Shown: one piece after another, positions 24,296 through 37,300 of the stretch
Numbering within the stretch: the first letter of the stretch is position 1
Layout: each line of letters starts with the position of its first letter
Source of the DNA: Aptenodytes patagonicus
Lineage: Eukaryota; Chordata; Aves; Sphenisciformes; Spheniscidae
Direction: 5' to 3'
DNA length: 64,000 nt
NCBI RefSeq assembly: GCF_965638725.1
Contig: NC_134982.1
Coordinates: 41,530,799 to 41,594,798 of the forward strand
Translations under genes and position numbers: made by a program
Notes under the pieces: model-generated
What the model saw: the letters and a program-made list of their open reading frames with translations, nothing else
Told to the model about the DNA's origin: nothing
Databases searched by the model: none

Positions 24296-27200
24296 GTAAG
24301 ACATTAGTTGCCATTTTTCTTTTACAGCGTGCTTTTCAAATGGCTGTACTTAATCTGCATTGGTAGTTTAAACAGAAATGCTGTATTCTAGGATTAATGG
24401 ATTCATATCCAAGCTGATTGGTGGTGCCTTATGCTGAAGGCATTGTCAGTATTGAGCAGGATCAGTATATAGTACTGATATACTAGAAAAATTGAAATGG
24501 GATGAAATTTAGTAAGGTATGTTTCAGTCTTGAATGATTAGAACATAATCCTTATTGTCACAGTTTGGGATATTCTCAGTTGGAAATCTCAGAAGATAAG
24601 AAAAACTTATAATAATTGATTCCCCAGTAACTGAGCCATTGGTCTGATGTGGGTGAGAGAAAATGCAGGTTGGTTTTTCAGATAATTCCATCACCTACTT
24701 TTTTTATAGGGAGGGGCAGTGGAAAAGCTGTTACAAGAGGACCTGTTTGGATTTCTGTGTGGTGTTCAGACCACCTTCGTTTCAGAATTCAGACTAGCAG
24801 CTACAGCATTTCCAAAGATAGCTTTCTATATAAAACAAAAATATGTTTTTATCTTTGCAAAATATGATGTGTGGGATAGGTTGTAATTGATCTGTGTAAA
24901 TTCATTATGGTGGGAACAAAAAACAGGAATTTGAATCAGTGGTGTTATCTCAAATATATTAAAACTGGACAAGGGAAAAGATTGCAAATTGGATGGATGT
25001 TGTTTCAGCAGTTGCTGTGTTCTAAGTCTGTGGTTTTAGGGAGATAAAAGAGTAAGATGAAAGACTCTGGAGGCATTCTCTGATACAGATAAGAATCCCA
25101 GGCACCAATAAATGCAGCACTGAATACCCACTTCTTAAATTTGAGAGCATTTTTCACCATGGTTTGTTCCATTTAGAGCAATATTCTTCTTGTGTTACAA
25201 GTACCCAAACTACAAAAAGATGATCACATAGTATTTTAAAAAATAATGAGAATAGATGTTCACCAAAAAAACTCCCATCATATTGTGTATTTTGCACCAA
25301 AAAGCTATGAAAACCTGAATTCAATGTAGAGCAGCATGTTATGGTTTGATCGTTGCAACTTGAGCATACTGTTTAATAATATAATATCAGGGATGTGACT
25401 TAGTGTAAGGGCATGTGTAAAGACTCTTTAATCCCTGGAGCCTGGTAGTTGTCACAGTGAACTTAGAACTTGATTAATGTAATTTTAACTATTTTCATAT
25501 TACTTTGGAGCGGATTATCCCTTTTCAGTGTTTTAGATACACATATTGTCTTGCATTTCTTTTACATTATAAGAAAGGTGTGATACTTCTTTTTAAAGAA
25601 GCATATTTTATTCATGTATTAAAGTAGGAGGAACGCTTATTACTCATACAACCACAGAGGACAGGTATTCAGCCTCATATATTCAAAAACATGCATACTG
25701 TGTTGTTAGATTAGGTTTTGGCATTTCTTTTGATTACAGTGGAAAGTTGAGATATAACTAGACATCTGTTCTGTAAGCCAAGAGCTGCAACAGGTGCACT
25801 GGTGACCGTGGTTTGTAGTTGATAAGTGATCTGGAAGATAGCCACCTGGTGAAATACCCAGTAACATTGACCAAAAACATAACATGGTTTGTAATCAATG
25901 TGGAAGACAGGCTGAATTGTTTAAATGTACCATAAAACGGAAGAGAACTACATGGTGAAACTTTATCATTCGTTTATGTTAGTTTACAAGCTCTGTTTTA
26001 TGAACTAATTTGTAACTATTGTCTCTTCCTCCCCCTAATTTCTGATTGAAAACCAGAATGAAAAGGAAATACGATTGCAACTTGAGTTCTTGCCTCCATT
26101 CTTGAATAATGCATAGTGTACCTTCCCTAATCAAATAAGATTGTGCATTATAATATCCCATCTGATCATGCCCTTTGCTGAACAGACATTGTCGGGGGGC
26201 AACTCTAAATACATACTCTATCTGCTTTTCCCTGTTCCATTCAGGAATGACCTCACCTCAATACCATTTGCTGCCTGCATTTATTTTTTATGTCAAAACC
26301 TCCTTTAGAAATATGTAACTCTGTAGAGTGTATAAAGCTTGGATTGGTTTGCCCAACTTGTGGATTTCACAAAAGTGAACTGAATTTTTTCTGTTGCTTA
26401 AAAAGTGGTTGGTGTTACTAGTTTCTGCTGTGGTACTTTCAACAACTTTCCAATTGGCAGACTTGGTCTTGTCCTTGTAGCTGAACGTAGCAGAAAGAAG
26501 TTCAGCACATGACCCTGGATACACCGGCTCACACAGTTTGGTTACCAGTCCATGGTATTCCCTTGAGCCCTGAGACAGTGCTCAGCTGTGTTTAAATACT
26601 TGATGAATATCGGGACCAGAATGGAGCCTTTGAGCATTTGCTGCAGCATTGATTCACTGTTCTAGCATAGCCTGTTCTGTCAGTGTTACACTGACACCAT
26701 CTTTAATATTTTATAATGTAAGTGTTCTGAAAAAACAAATTAATTCAGTGGATTGTTTGCAGGATAGATGTAAGTATAGCTGTAACTCCCTCAAAATTCA
26801 CGTTGATGGGATGAGAGAAGAAAAGGATCCTACACTTTTAAACTGTGCCTCACAGATTGTGATGGGATGAAGAAAAAGAATGGAGAAAGCTGAGAGAGTT
26901 GGGGTTATTCAGCCTGGAGAGGAGAAGGCTTCGGGGAGACCTTATTGCAGCCTATCAGTACTTGAAGGGGACTTATAAGAAAGATGGGGACAAACTTTTT
27001 AGCAGGGCCTGTTGCAACAGGACAAGGGGGAATGGCTTTAAACTAAAGGGGGGTAGATTTAGACCAGATGTAAAGAAGAAATTTTTTAGGCTGAGGGTGG
27101 CGAAGCACTGGCAGAGGTTGCCCAGAGAGGTGGTGGATGCCCCATCCCTGGAAACGTTCAAGGTCAGGTTGGACGGGGCTCTGAGCAACCTGATCTAGTT

Positions 27201-30200
27201 GAAGATGTCCCTGCTCATTGCAGGGGTGTTGGACGAGATGACCTTTAGAGGTCCCTTCCAACCCAAACTATTCTATGATTCTATAAACTACCTTTGTTGG
27301 AGGTTGATCACAGCTACCCACAGCTCCCTGCATTCCCTGTTGTGAGAAATGGGATTGTAGAACCCAGCATTAAAAGGTGTTTCTGGAGTAACTGAAATGC
27401 TGTTGTGGACTTCATTCTACAGTCAACACAGCTGCTTGTGGTGGAGACATGTTAGTGTGTTAAGTTTTGTGTCTTGGAAGGACAATCCAGATGGTCATCT
27501 GTAAATTGGCACAATTGTCCAGTGGGGACTGGACGCCTAGGGTGAAATAGTCTGGAACTAGTGTTGAGGGTGATGGTGAGGTTGGTCCAACACTGCTTTC
27601 TTAGAAGTGGTTGCTGTAAGGGTATGTGAATATTGTCACTCATGTAAATGAATACAGAAAGCTGATTTGGCAGCAGATCAGAAGAGGTAAAGAGCAGATG
27701 CGGATTCTGAATTGTGTCCCTATTCTTTACCTGCTTGGAGTATTTTAATAGGAAGCATTAGCTATCCATATGGATGTTGACTGTGGAAGAAAGCAAGGTG
27801 ATTCACTGCCATCATGTTTGGGAAAGTTGCACATTACTGCATATTCATGTGCATGGGACTATATAAAAGCTGCAAGTGAGGACATTCTTTTTCTGACTGT
27901 CATAGCTACAGAGTGTTGAAATGCCAGCAGTCATTTTGGGATACGCCTATTTTCTGCTGTCCTGGTCCTTGAAGGCCTGTGATGACACCCTAGCAAAGGT
28001 GGAAAGGTTTAACCAGCCCCAGGCAAATGCAGGGCAAGTGGTGCTCGTGCAGAATGAGAAGACTGCCGGAGTTGCCTCATGACCAGATTTACCTTTAAGA
28101 AGCTCAACAGTCTTTTCATTGTTGCTTATCACGGACTGTATAATAATTGAAAAATTGAAGGGTAAATCTCACCATCAGACTGATGTGTCAAAGTGGACAG
28201 AATGTCCATAATTTGAACAGCCAAACACAGGAATAATATCAAATCTATTTGGATGTTGGCTGAAAGTGTTCTTTTGAGAATTTACAAATTACGTAATTTT
28301 TTTCATTCAAAAGTAGGAGGGTTTTTTTGCTAGAAGACGAGGTGCCTTAATTTTGAATATTTGGAGGGAAATTGAGTTCTTCTTTAAATTGATTAAAAAA
28401 AAAAAAAGTAGCTCAATTTACTGTGAAGAGAAATCTTGCCAATAAAACAAATGTATGAGTAGCACTGTAAGGTTTAGAAAAGGCCAAACCATCATGAGAG
28501 AGGTGCAGTTTGTTGATTACTACATGCGTGATCAATGGGCTTGCCTCTCATAAAACATAGTTCCCTTTTTCTTCTAGCAATGTTACGTATTGTATACACA
28601 AGGGGAATGTGCATCTGCGTTGAGGAAGAGCTGTACGCTCATGAATTTTATTTATGGCCTGGAATGTTGATAGATAAAGGTGTGGAGGACGTTCATGCCC
28701 ATCATGTTCTGCAATTTGCAGCTGTAATTTCGTGTTATGTGCATGATGACAAAAGGTTCTGAAATGTGCATTGAAAATTCCCTCAGGATGTTCCCCCTTG
28801 TTCCTTGTGCCCCAAGCACTGCTGTCAGTTGGTTAAATGTGTATGTTGCAATAGCTTCACAAACAGTAGCATCCATTGCACTTCTTCATTAGTGTGAGCC
28901 TGAGAGGTACTATTGAAAATGTACCCTTCTCAGGTTGATTTTACTGATATTTTATTTTATTGTTGTAAAGTGAGCAAGTCTTCTAGATTAACACCAGTAG
29001 TTCAGAAGTAAAAAGATAAATTGCTTTCTGCCTCCCTTAGGTATATCAAGGGCAAAATGGCAGGCACTCTAAGAGCCTGCAAGTATAGTATGGTAATTTC
29101 AGCTGGTATTTTGTGTTAAAGGTAACTAAAGTTTAAAAAAAAAAAAAAAAAACCAAAACCAAAAAGAAAACCCACTCATTACAGCCAGACATGCTTTTTG
29201 TAGTTTGCATATTGCATATCATGGTAACGTGATGTATATCCAATGAAAGTATAGAATATGATGAATATTCATTGTAAGTGATGTATATCCAGTTAAAGTA
29301 TCCAAGGTAAGGTGGGATGGGGCTTTGAGCAACCAGATTTAGTGAAAGCTGTCCCTGCCTATGGCAGGGGGCTGGACTAGATCATCTTCCAAACCAAACT
29401 GTTCTATGATTCTATGAAAAGAAAAAAAGGAGGAGGGAGGGGTGGAAAAGAGGTGAACTTGCCACTAAGATAAGTGTTTAGTAAAGTGCAGAAAAGGTCT
29501 TGTTACAGAGACAGAAATATAAAGGAAACGGTGAAAGAGTTTCTGCTACAGCACACTGTGAAGTTTATCACAAAGGGAAAAAAAGAGTATTTCCTTGCTG
29601 TTTAGCAGTTCTTTTCCTGACAGAAGCTGAAAAGGTCAGGCAAGAGCGTTCAGGGTTGCCTCTTTTACAAGACACCGTCTATATCTGATCACATATGTAG
29701 GCTCACAGAAGAGGATACTGGCTTTATTAGTTGCCCTGTGTTAGCTTGGGCCCTGATTCTAGGGAGTGGTCTGATGGTACAGTTACAATGATTTATTGGC
29801 ATTCTCCTTCCTTTAACCCACCAGTGGCATGCCATTTCTTGCCTGGCCCTGAAGACAGCCAGCACAAAGAGGCCAAAAAGTAGTTTCTCCCCTACTCCCA
29901 GAAGAGATTAGTTTCCTAAACTAGTTGGTGAAGCCCAATGAGCTTGTGGCTGAAGATGCAAATAGGAAAGTGGTTCTCTTCTGTTTGGCAATAGCTTAGC
30001 TTCATAGTGACATTAACCTGTACCTTTAGTGTCATCATAGGGCAGAAGTTTGTGAGTGCTCAGACACTGTGTGGATGCTAGCAAGCTTATATCAACAGAG
30101 GTACATTTCGTTCTATGTAGAAACTGCTCTTCAAGTTCCATGTGCTTTCCGGGCAGGTAGCCCTTAGGTGCATGAACATAAAGGATGAACCAGGTGTTGA

Positions 30201-33200
30201 AAAGAATTGAAATCTCAGTTGCTGTGGGAAAGAGAAAAATGTTGTGGGCAGCCTTTAAACTGTGGAAAATATCTATCTAAATTCTATGCCAGATTCAGTC
30301 CAGAATAACTTGTCCCTGAGGAAGAGTGCTTTCTCTGAGAAGGTACATCTGTGCGCAGCTACTTAAAAGATTTTGTTCCAAGGTCCTTTCTGGTGATTAT
30401 GGCTTAAAAAACCAAACATAAAACCCCACCATTACCACCAACAACCAACTGAAGGCCTGTCTATTCTGACAGAAGTTATCTAAGATTACTTGAGTAGACA
30501 ATAGTGTTTGCATTACTCCTATGATCAACATAATGAGCTTTTAAAGATATCGACAGTTTTTAGAGCATGTCTTTGAACTCTTGTCACCAGAACAGCTACT
30601 TAGAGCATATGGCTCTGTAACTGTCATGTTCCTCTTCCTCAGGGTGGCCTGTAATTCTAAGGCACTGATTAAGAGAACAATGTTACCACCACTTTTTCTC
30701 TTGATCTGACACTTCCTCATTTGGGAGACCAGGTGTGTAGTCAACTAATAATTTTCTATCAAACTCCTTGGAGTTTACCTGGGGTTTACAGGACTGTCAG
30801 AAGGAGGAGTAGGTGAATTTTATGGCTAGGGAACTTAACAACAGTTATCTTTTCAAGAATTCTTCCATTTTAGATTGGAAAGTGATACTTTTGGGAGAGA
30901 GCAACTGAGGGGCAGTTGGGCTCTTCCTTTTCCCCCCAAACTTTTCAGAAGCCTGTTCAAGAGAAGAGGGAAGACTGGAGACAGACACAGCAGATGTTCT
31001 TCTCTGGTTTCCAAGCTTCTTGTTCTGTTTGTTTGTTTTCCCCAAGCCAGAATATTCAAAAGACTGACTACTTTGAACCACCACTTCTGGTGATTGGCCT
31101 CACTATTTTAGTTTCCAGACTGTGAAACAAATAGTTTCTGGTGGGTGCTGTGAAGACAATCTGTTTGGCTGTGATGGAGAAAGGATTACTTTAATCCAAA
31201 TATAGTAAATGCTTTTCTTGGATTACTTTTTGTAGCTAATATTTAGCTATCTTTAGGCTGAAGGATTTGGATCCAAAAATAGGGGGAAGAATAATGGTAA
31301 AAAGGAGAATATATGCTCCAAAACACACTTTTAAGTTTTGCTTTAAATTTCTGTGCAATGGCCTGCATCTTGTAAGACTCAATACGTGAGGAAATGTGTG
31401 ATAATTTGCAAGTTTTTTTATTTGAGAACTATGTTATGTCATAACGTGCTGTGCAAACTCCATGCCATACTAATGATGCAAAGTGTCAGGTATTAATGTG
31501 AGTTTTGTTTAGATTATATGAAAGGAATAGAAGGCCATACTGTACTTTCAGAATGGATAAATGTGATTTGAATTATTTTGAATTGGGAGATTAATTGTAA
31601 AAGGATAGGTGCTAAGCTGTTCTCAGGTGTTCCAGAAGAGAGACAGAACTAGTGAAGACCTTACATCTGTTTCAGTTTCGAAGCTTTAATTTATTGTATT
31701 TTTGTGTGTTGGAATTTTGAGAAAATCTTTGTTAGTCAGAATGTTTGAACTTTTTAATCTCTGAGAACTGTTGTGAGGTGGAGGGCTTGCCTGTAGTTCC
31801 AGGCTGATGATTGAGTCGTAGTGTTTTAGAATCTTAATTTGATTATGATCTTAGAAACTCTTTCTAGGAAATGCTGATAGTAATTAAATAGTCATGATAC
31901 AGTTACATTCATAGAATCAATCTGTGCTGATACTTTTACAGCTTTTATGTTTCACACTAGCAGAACCCAATTTAAATAAATAGATGAATAGTTAAATAGA
32001 CAATGTTAGCTGTGAACAATGGATTTTAGCCCCAATTTAGAAAGCTTATTGGGGTGCCTAATGAGCTCTGCTAGTGATACTTACATTTTAGTAATACTTA
32101 AATGTGATTTTGTTTCTCTTGAAATCTTCCTAGATTTATTACATACTCATGTAACACACAGGACATGTTTTCTGGCTTATTGAAAAGTACTTGTGGATTT
32201 TTGGTTTTTGTTGGTTGGTAATTTGAATGTCTTGGTACATGTGAAAAATCTTTTTTCCTAATGTTCCTGATTTTGAGGCTTTTAGACTTTACTAATTTTA
32301 GTGTTTGGTGACCTATACATTTACCATACGGTTATTTAGCCATATTTGTAAGATAATGGACAATTTTTCATTACCTCTGTTTCCCTGGCTTTACTGGAAG
32401 TATGCGAAACGTACTAATTTGAGAACTCCTTTGTGGGTATGGGTGTTGTTATCTAGCTGTGACAGAGAAGATGCACGCATTTATTGTAGAAGAGGTAATG
32501 GTTGCACTTTAGAATCATAGAATCATTAAGGTTGGAAAAGACCTCTAAGATCATCGAGTCCAACCATCAACACAACACCACCATGCCCATTAAACCATGT
32601 CCCTAAGTGCCTCATCTACATGTCTTAAATACTTCCAGGGATGGGGACTCAACCACCTCCCTGGGCAGCCTGTTCCAATGTTTAACCACTCTTTCAGTGA
32701 AGAAATTTTTCCTCATGTCCAATCTAAACCTCCCCTGGCGCAACTTGAGGCCATTTCCTCTCGTCCTATCACTAGTTACTTGGGAGAAGAGACCGACACC
32801 CACCTCGCTACAACCTCCTGTCAGGTAGTTGTAGAGCGTGATGAGGTCTCCCCTCACCCTCCTTTTCTCCAGGCTAAACAACGCCAGTTCCCTCAGCCGC
32901 TCCTCATAAGGCTTGTTCTCCAGACCCTTCACCAGCTTCGTTGCCCTTCTCTGGACACGCTCCAGCACCTCAACATGCTTCTTGTAGTGAGGGGCCCAAA
33001 ACTGAACACAGTATTCGAGGTGCGGCCTCACCAGTGCCGAGTACAGGGGCACGATCACTTCCCTACTCCTGCTGGCCACGCTGTTTCTGATAGAGGCCAG
33101 GATGCCATTGGCCTTCTTGGCCGCCTGGGCACAGTGCCGGCTCATGTTCAGCCGGCTGTCGACCAGCACCCCCAGGTCCTTTTCCTCCAGGCAGCTTTCC

Positions 33201-36163
33201 AGCCACTCTTCCCCAAGCCTGTAGCGCTGCATGGGGTTGTTGTGGCTGAAGTGCAGGACCTGGCACTTGGCCTTGTTGAATCTCATGCAGTTGGCCTCGG
33301 CCCATCGATCCAGCCTGTCCAGGTCCCTCTGCAGAGCCTTCCTACCCTCGAGCAGATCAACACTTCCGCCCAACTTGGTGTCATCTGCAAACTGACTGAG
33401 GGTGCACTCAATCCCCTCATCCAGATCATCAATAAAGATATTGAACAAGACCGGCCCCAAAACTGAGCCCTGGGGAACACCGCTCGTGACCGGCCGCCAA
33501 CTGGATGTAACTCCACTCACCGCAACTCTCTGGGCCCGGCCGTCCAGCCAGTGTTTTACCCAGCACAGAGTACACCTGTCTAAGCCGTGAGCCGCCAGCT
33601 TCTCGAGGAGAATGCTGTGGGAGACAGTGTCAAAGGCCTTACTGAAGTCCAGGTAGACCACATCCACAGCCTTTCCCTCACTTTCCTTCACTTCAGCTGA
33701 AAACCGTTGATTATCAGTCCTTTTAGGATTATAGTCTGTTGGCAAACATTAAACTTACCTCATGCTGTTGCACAGTGGTGTTAGGCTAGTCTGCTCTAAC
33801 TTAGAAAGCTGAATAAGCTTCTGGTAATACATGAGAACAATGTTTGGTTTGTGGTTTTGTTTGGGGTTTTTTTTGTAATGCAATGCAGTATCTCTTACTG
33901 TTTAAGGTACTTTCTTTCCCAAATAAATTAAACAAAGGTACCCAGGTAGGTACACTTTTGCAGTCTGAACCTGTACTTTATTAGCATAGGTCAATGTATC
34001 AGCAGCTCACTTCTGCTGTGGGCACTGTTCTTGCGAGCATAACATTCTGCTTAGAGGTTTTTCCAGTGTTACTTGGGAACCAGCTGCTCTTTGTACCCAC
34101 ACCAATGCAGAAAAATCTATTAGACCTGACTTGTAGAAGTGTTAAATAGATGTTTCATGACTCTTCTTTTGTTTGCCTTAGTTAATTACAGAAAAAATGA
34201 GTGTTTTCATCTTACTAGGAAGGAGGCTTTGACTTTAATTTTCTAGTGCTTATCGGGCTGTCTTAATTGTGGCTTAGATTGGGTATTCCTCTTGCTAGCT
34301 TGCATGTGAAACCAACTGTGATAAGAAAGAAGCATCTCAGCTATTACATAGGATGCATGATATTCTGACCACTGTCTGTATGGGCATGCTTTAGGTCCCA
34401 CTAAATTGCTGAGCAATGTTACCGGCTTGCAGTTTTTATCAGGTATCAGAAGAGTAAAGCCAACTAAATTTTTGCAGATTTGACTATGCTCCCCTTGATG
34501 ATAACCATAGAGCTAGTGTAAGGCTCTAACCAGTTTTCTGTTGTAGGTCCACTAGAGTTACCAGTAAAGGCTTTCAACTAGTATAGAAGTCACAACTGCA
34601 TTCACAAATCTGTATTTAAAAAAATAAACCCATATTTCAGTATCATTCAGGCATAAGGCAAAAAAACCCCAATTACTGCAAATACAGAGTAAATAATTGT
34701 CCCTTTAAGTCAGGAATGTTATGGAATATACTTGCTTGTTCTTCTACCAGCTCCTGTTTCATCGTTTATCCTCTTCAGGAAATATTTGTCTTCAGGAATG
34801 TTTTTTTTGCCTTGCTGTGTAGTTGCGGTTTTGTCTGTTTCACTTTATATGCCACTTCTGTTAACATTTTAAATTTTCTAGGTATGGAATCCGCCCTGAA
34901 AATGTGATTATATATGGCCAGAGTATAGGAACAGTACCATCTGTGGATCTTGCTGCTAGGTATGAAAGTGCTGCTGTAATTCTTCATTCTCCACTGACCT
35001 CAGGAATGCGAGTAGCTTTTCCTGATACGAAGAAGACCTATTGCTTTGACGCATTCCCAAAGTAAGTTGTAGGATTTTTTATTCTGCATGCATTTTTCTC
35101 TGTTACAGGAGTTTTAGACTAGGGAAACAAGTAATACGGCAAATTCTCTGAAATTTCTTTCAAAGGTTTAAAAAAACAGTTGGAGAAAAATCAGAGCGAA
35201 TAACAACGAGGAACATTTGATTTGAAGGAGTTTACAGAACTTTATAAATCTTCCAGGTTTTCACATCTCTAATCATTTCAGTGGGTATCTGTTAAAGAAG
35301 TGATTAGTTTTCCTATATGAAACCCCTAATACCACTAATTCTAACAAGCAGTTCTAGTCCAGTGAGTTGTTAATGGGGGTAACTGTGAACAAAGTCTTTT
35401 CCATATGTTTCTGTAAGTAGCAAAGACTAGAAAACTAAGTAGACCTTAACTGAAGAAAATTCCTGTCATGTATTTCAGAACTATGCCACTAGTTGGCCAT
35501 TACAAACTGGTACACTCGTCTCAAAGAATTACTTGTATTTTGAGCATCTAACTTCAAAGATGTTTTTCCCCAATAGATGGTCATACTTTAAGTGCTAAAA
35601 TTCTTTCACTTCTGACAAGCACTTTTTTACTGAAAAACTCTGAATTAATATTTTCATTAGTCCAGTGACTTAGATTTTTTTTTGAAGTGAACATGATAAT
35701 GAAACCAGATGGATCATTCTGTTGTTCGATCCTAATAGTTTCCAGTAGTGTTTTTCCTTTCTGTGTGGCTTTACATGTGCTACTGTAATGGCTTCCAGAT
35801 GTAATTTTCTAATGATTTAAACAACTTCAGAATTAAATGGTTAAAACTACAATGTGTAATTAAAAAGTGAAATTAACAGTCTGGTCCTTCAAAAAGATTT
35901 AATAAAGCTCACTGTGTTCACAGATACAATCTTTTTCTTACAGCATTGACAAAATTTCTAAAATAACATCTCCTGTGTTAATAATCCATGGGACTGAAGA
36001 TGAAGTAATTGACTTTTCACATGGTCTAGCGTTATTTGAGCGTTGCCAGAGACCTGTAGAACCACTGTGGGTAGAAGGAGCGGGCCATAATGATGTGGAA
36101 CTCTATGGACAGTACCTTGAAAGATTAAAACAGTTTGTGTCACAGGAACTGGTGAACTTGTAA
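23829..36163 (+). CDS. ABHD17B: ABHD17B, alpha/beta-hydrolase palmitoyl-protein thioesterase, complete
   Basis: Three coding exons (23829-24295, 34882-35061, 35944-36163; 467, 180 and 220 nt) encode 288 residues, the length of the human protein. The N-terminus [20 protein letters not shown] is the Cys-rich segment that is palmitoylated in this family and targets the enzyme to membranes. The hydrolase fold follows: [11 protein letters not shown] (oxyanion region), [12 protein letters not shown], the nucleophile elbow GQSIGT with S170, [10 protein letters not shown] with D235, and GAGHNDVE with H264. That is the full Ser-Asp-His triad. Family members remove palmitate from substrates such as N-Ras and PSD-95 at the plasma membrane and endosomes (literature on ABHD17). 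Splice phases agree, with split codons R156 (AG|G) and N216 (AA|C). No damaging change is seen. Head to head with C9orf85 and upstream of probable CEMIP2, as in human. Confidence 0.97.
26880..27286 (+). mobile_element. CR1 LINE, 5'-truncated, sense
   Basis: About 400 bp of CR1 3' end on the plus strand. An uninterrupted frame at 26899-27198 reads [20 protein letters not shown] and later [15 protein letters not shown], the C-terminal end of CR1 ORF2. It is followed by a short 3' UTR and the terminal ATTCTATG/ATTCTATA repeat at 27270-27285. The intact frame suggests a fairly recent copy. The left edge is uncertain by about 15 bp. Confidence 0.93.
29229..29302 (+). repeat. Imperfect direct duplication, about 25-bp arms
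   Basis: GTGATGTATATCCA followed by AAAGTAT occurs at 29229 and again at 29278, a 49-bp period. The right copy abuts the CR1 tail that starts near 29304. Confidence 0.7.
29304..29418 (+). mobile_element. CR1 LINE 3'-end stub, sense
   Basis: About 115 bp matching only the extreme 3' end of CR1: GGGATGGGGCTTTGAGCAAC, then GGCAGGGGGCTGGACTAGAT, ending TTCTATGATTCTATG. It has more mismatches and small gaps than the 26.9-kb copy, so it is older. Confidence 0.9.
32511..33710 (-). mobile_element. CR1 LINE with long reverse-transcriptase frame, antisense in ABHD17B intron 2
   Basis: About 1.2 kb of CR1 on the minus strand, 5'-truncated inside the reverse transcriptase. One open frame runs 33745-32612, with CR1-like residues from about 33690. 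It contains the RT motifs [10 protein letters not shown] (33655-33626), [10 protein letters not shown] (33481-33452) and the catalytic FADD (33391-33380), then the thumb and C-terminal region ending [15 protein letters not shown]. The first part of the polymerase and all of ORF1 are missing, so it cannot be autonomous. A one- or two-base indel near 32627 moves the normal C-terminus (VDEALRDMV) out of frame. The 3' tail (minus strand ATTCTATGATTCTA) ends at 32511. The clean frame suggests recent insertion. Confidence 0.95.
34882..35061 (+). CDS. ABHD17B: ABHD17B coding exon 2 (third exon)
   Basis: Encodes R156-N216 (both ends split), including GQSIGT with the nucleophile S170 and the block [13 protein letters not shown]. 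Acceptor TTTTCTAG, donor CCAAA|GTAAG. Confidence 0.96.
35062..35943 (+). other. ABHD17B intron 3
   Basis: 882-bp AT-rich intron from GTAAG to TCTTACAG. Nothing else recognised. Confidence 0.9.
35944..36163 (+). CDS. ABHD17B: ABHD17B coding exon 3 (terminal)
   Basis: Completes N216 and runs to the TAA at 36161-36163, carrying D235 and H264 of the triad and the C-terminal helix ending VSQELVNL. A weak internal donor CTG|GTGAAC at 36152 lies just before the stop and is discussed in the findings. Confidence 0.96.
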
Positions 36164-37300
36164 TTTTCTTTGTATATTTACATGCTTTTTCATTTCACTG
36201 CAGAACTGCACGTCTTGATAATACATAACATAAAACCTGAAGGTTGTGTTTTCAAATCACCTTGGTTGCCTTCATTAAATGTACAGGTAATGATTTGTCA
36301 ACATAATTAATGAAGGTTTTAATGCCAGTATTATAAACTGGAATTACATGATCATGCAGTCAAGCTTGGCAGTTCATATTACTTTGTGTGAGGTTTTTTT
36401 CTTCTTAGATGTTAAAAAAAAAAAAATCACAAGGAGTACTGTATGAAATTTTAATTATATAAAATCAAATGCTGTAAAAGTGTTGCCAAATGCTTTAGCA
36501 TATGAAAAACAAGTTTATAAATATTTTTTAAACATCTCAAAATGTACTGTGACTTACTCTGTTGCACAGGTGTAAATTAAAAACCAGACTTCTAAGCAGC
36601 TGTTCTGTAAAAATGTAATAGCCATGAAATTTGAGCAAATACTAATGTATGTAATAAGAATAGACAGTCACTGGAAATGACCCATGCCCTGTTATAGGGG
36701 GAGAGGGTCAAAATAGATATCTTTTCCCATATTTTTCATATCTTTTGTGCTTAGTTTCACTTTAGTTGTTTTGTTCTTGTGTTGTCCCTTACCTTTCAGG
36801 TTAAACAAATTTACCCATTCATCTTCTCAGCAGTCCTAATCTTGCCAAAATAATGCTGCAAGTTACCATTCTTGTAATGTAAATATCATTCACATGATTG
36901 CTACCGAGGCCACTAAGTACTTCATTGAAACCAGTAAGACTTTTAGAACCTAGAAGGCTTTGTGGACAATGTAGTTTCAAACGTTGATTGCGTAGAGATG
37001 CAGTATTTCATTAGAAGGAACCTGGAAGTTTATCCAACTTTGTAATAAACAATTTGCAAGTTTGCAGTTATCTGATCAGGCTTACTTTTGAATATTTAGT
37101 GTAAAAGCTTATTGTTTTTTGAGTATTGTATGGAAATTTTACTAATCGTGCCTGGATGGGGTGGGGGGAGGGGCAAGAAGAGAATGTTGACATTTTTCTA
37201 TTAACTCATAGTAAAATAAACTTTGTAAGTTGCCTTTTCTTTGAATGCATTTTGCTTGAATAAAACTATGAAAAATAAACTTAATTATATGTAGCCTATT
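36164..37300 (+). other. ABHD17B: ABHD17B 3' UTR
   Basis: AT-rich sequence after the stop with no long frame. It is taken to end near the three AATAAA signals at 37215-37279. An earlier AATAAA at 37044 would give a shorter form. Later signals (for example near 43640) could extend it. Confidence 0.65.
37215..37279 (+). terminator. Clustered polyadenylation signals of ABHD17B
   Basis: AATAAA at 37215-37220, 37259-37264 and 37274-37279, with T-rich sequence downstream. Three signals in 65 bp about 1.1 kb past the stop make this the likely main 3' end. Confidence 0.6.

Larger units (their letters stand above)
24296..34881 (+). other. ABHD17B intron 2
   Basis: 10.6-kb intron from GTAAG to TTTTCTAG. 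Contains three CR1 fragments (two sense, one antisense), listed separately. The rest is AT-rich with no exon recognised. Confidence 0.9.

Noticed and set aside
32597-33466. 289-codon plus-strand open frame
   Set aside because: It is the antisense of the CR1 reverse-transcriptase frame and matches no protein I know.
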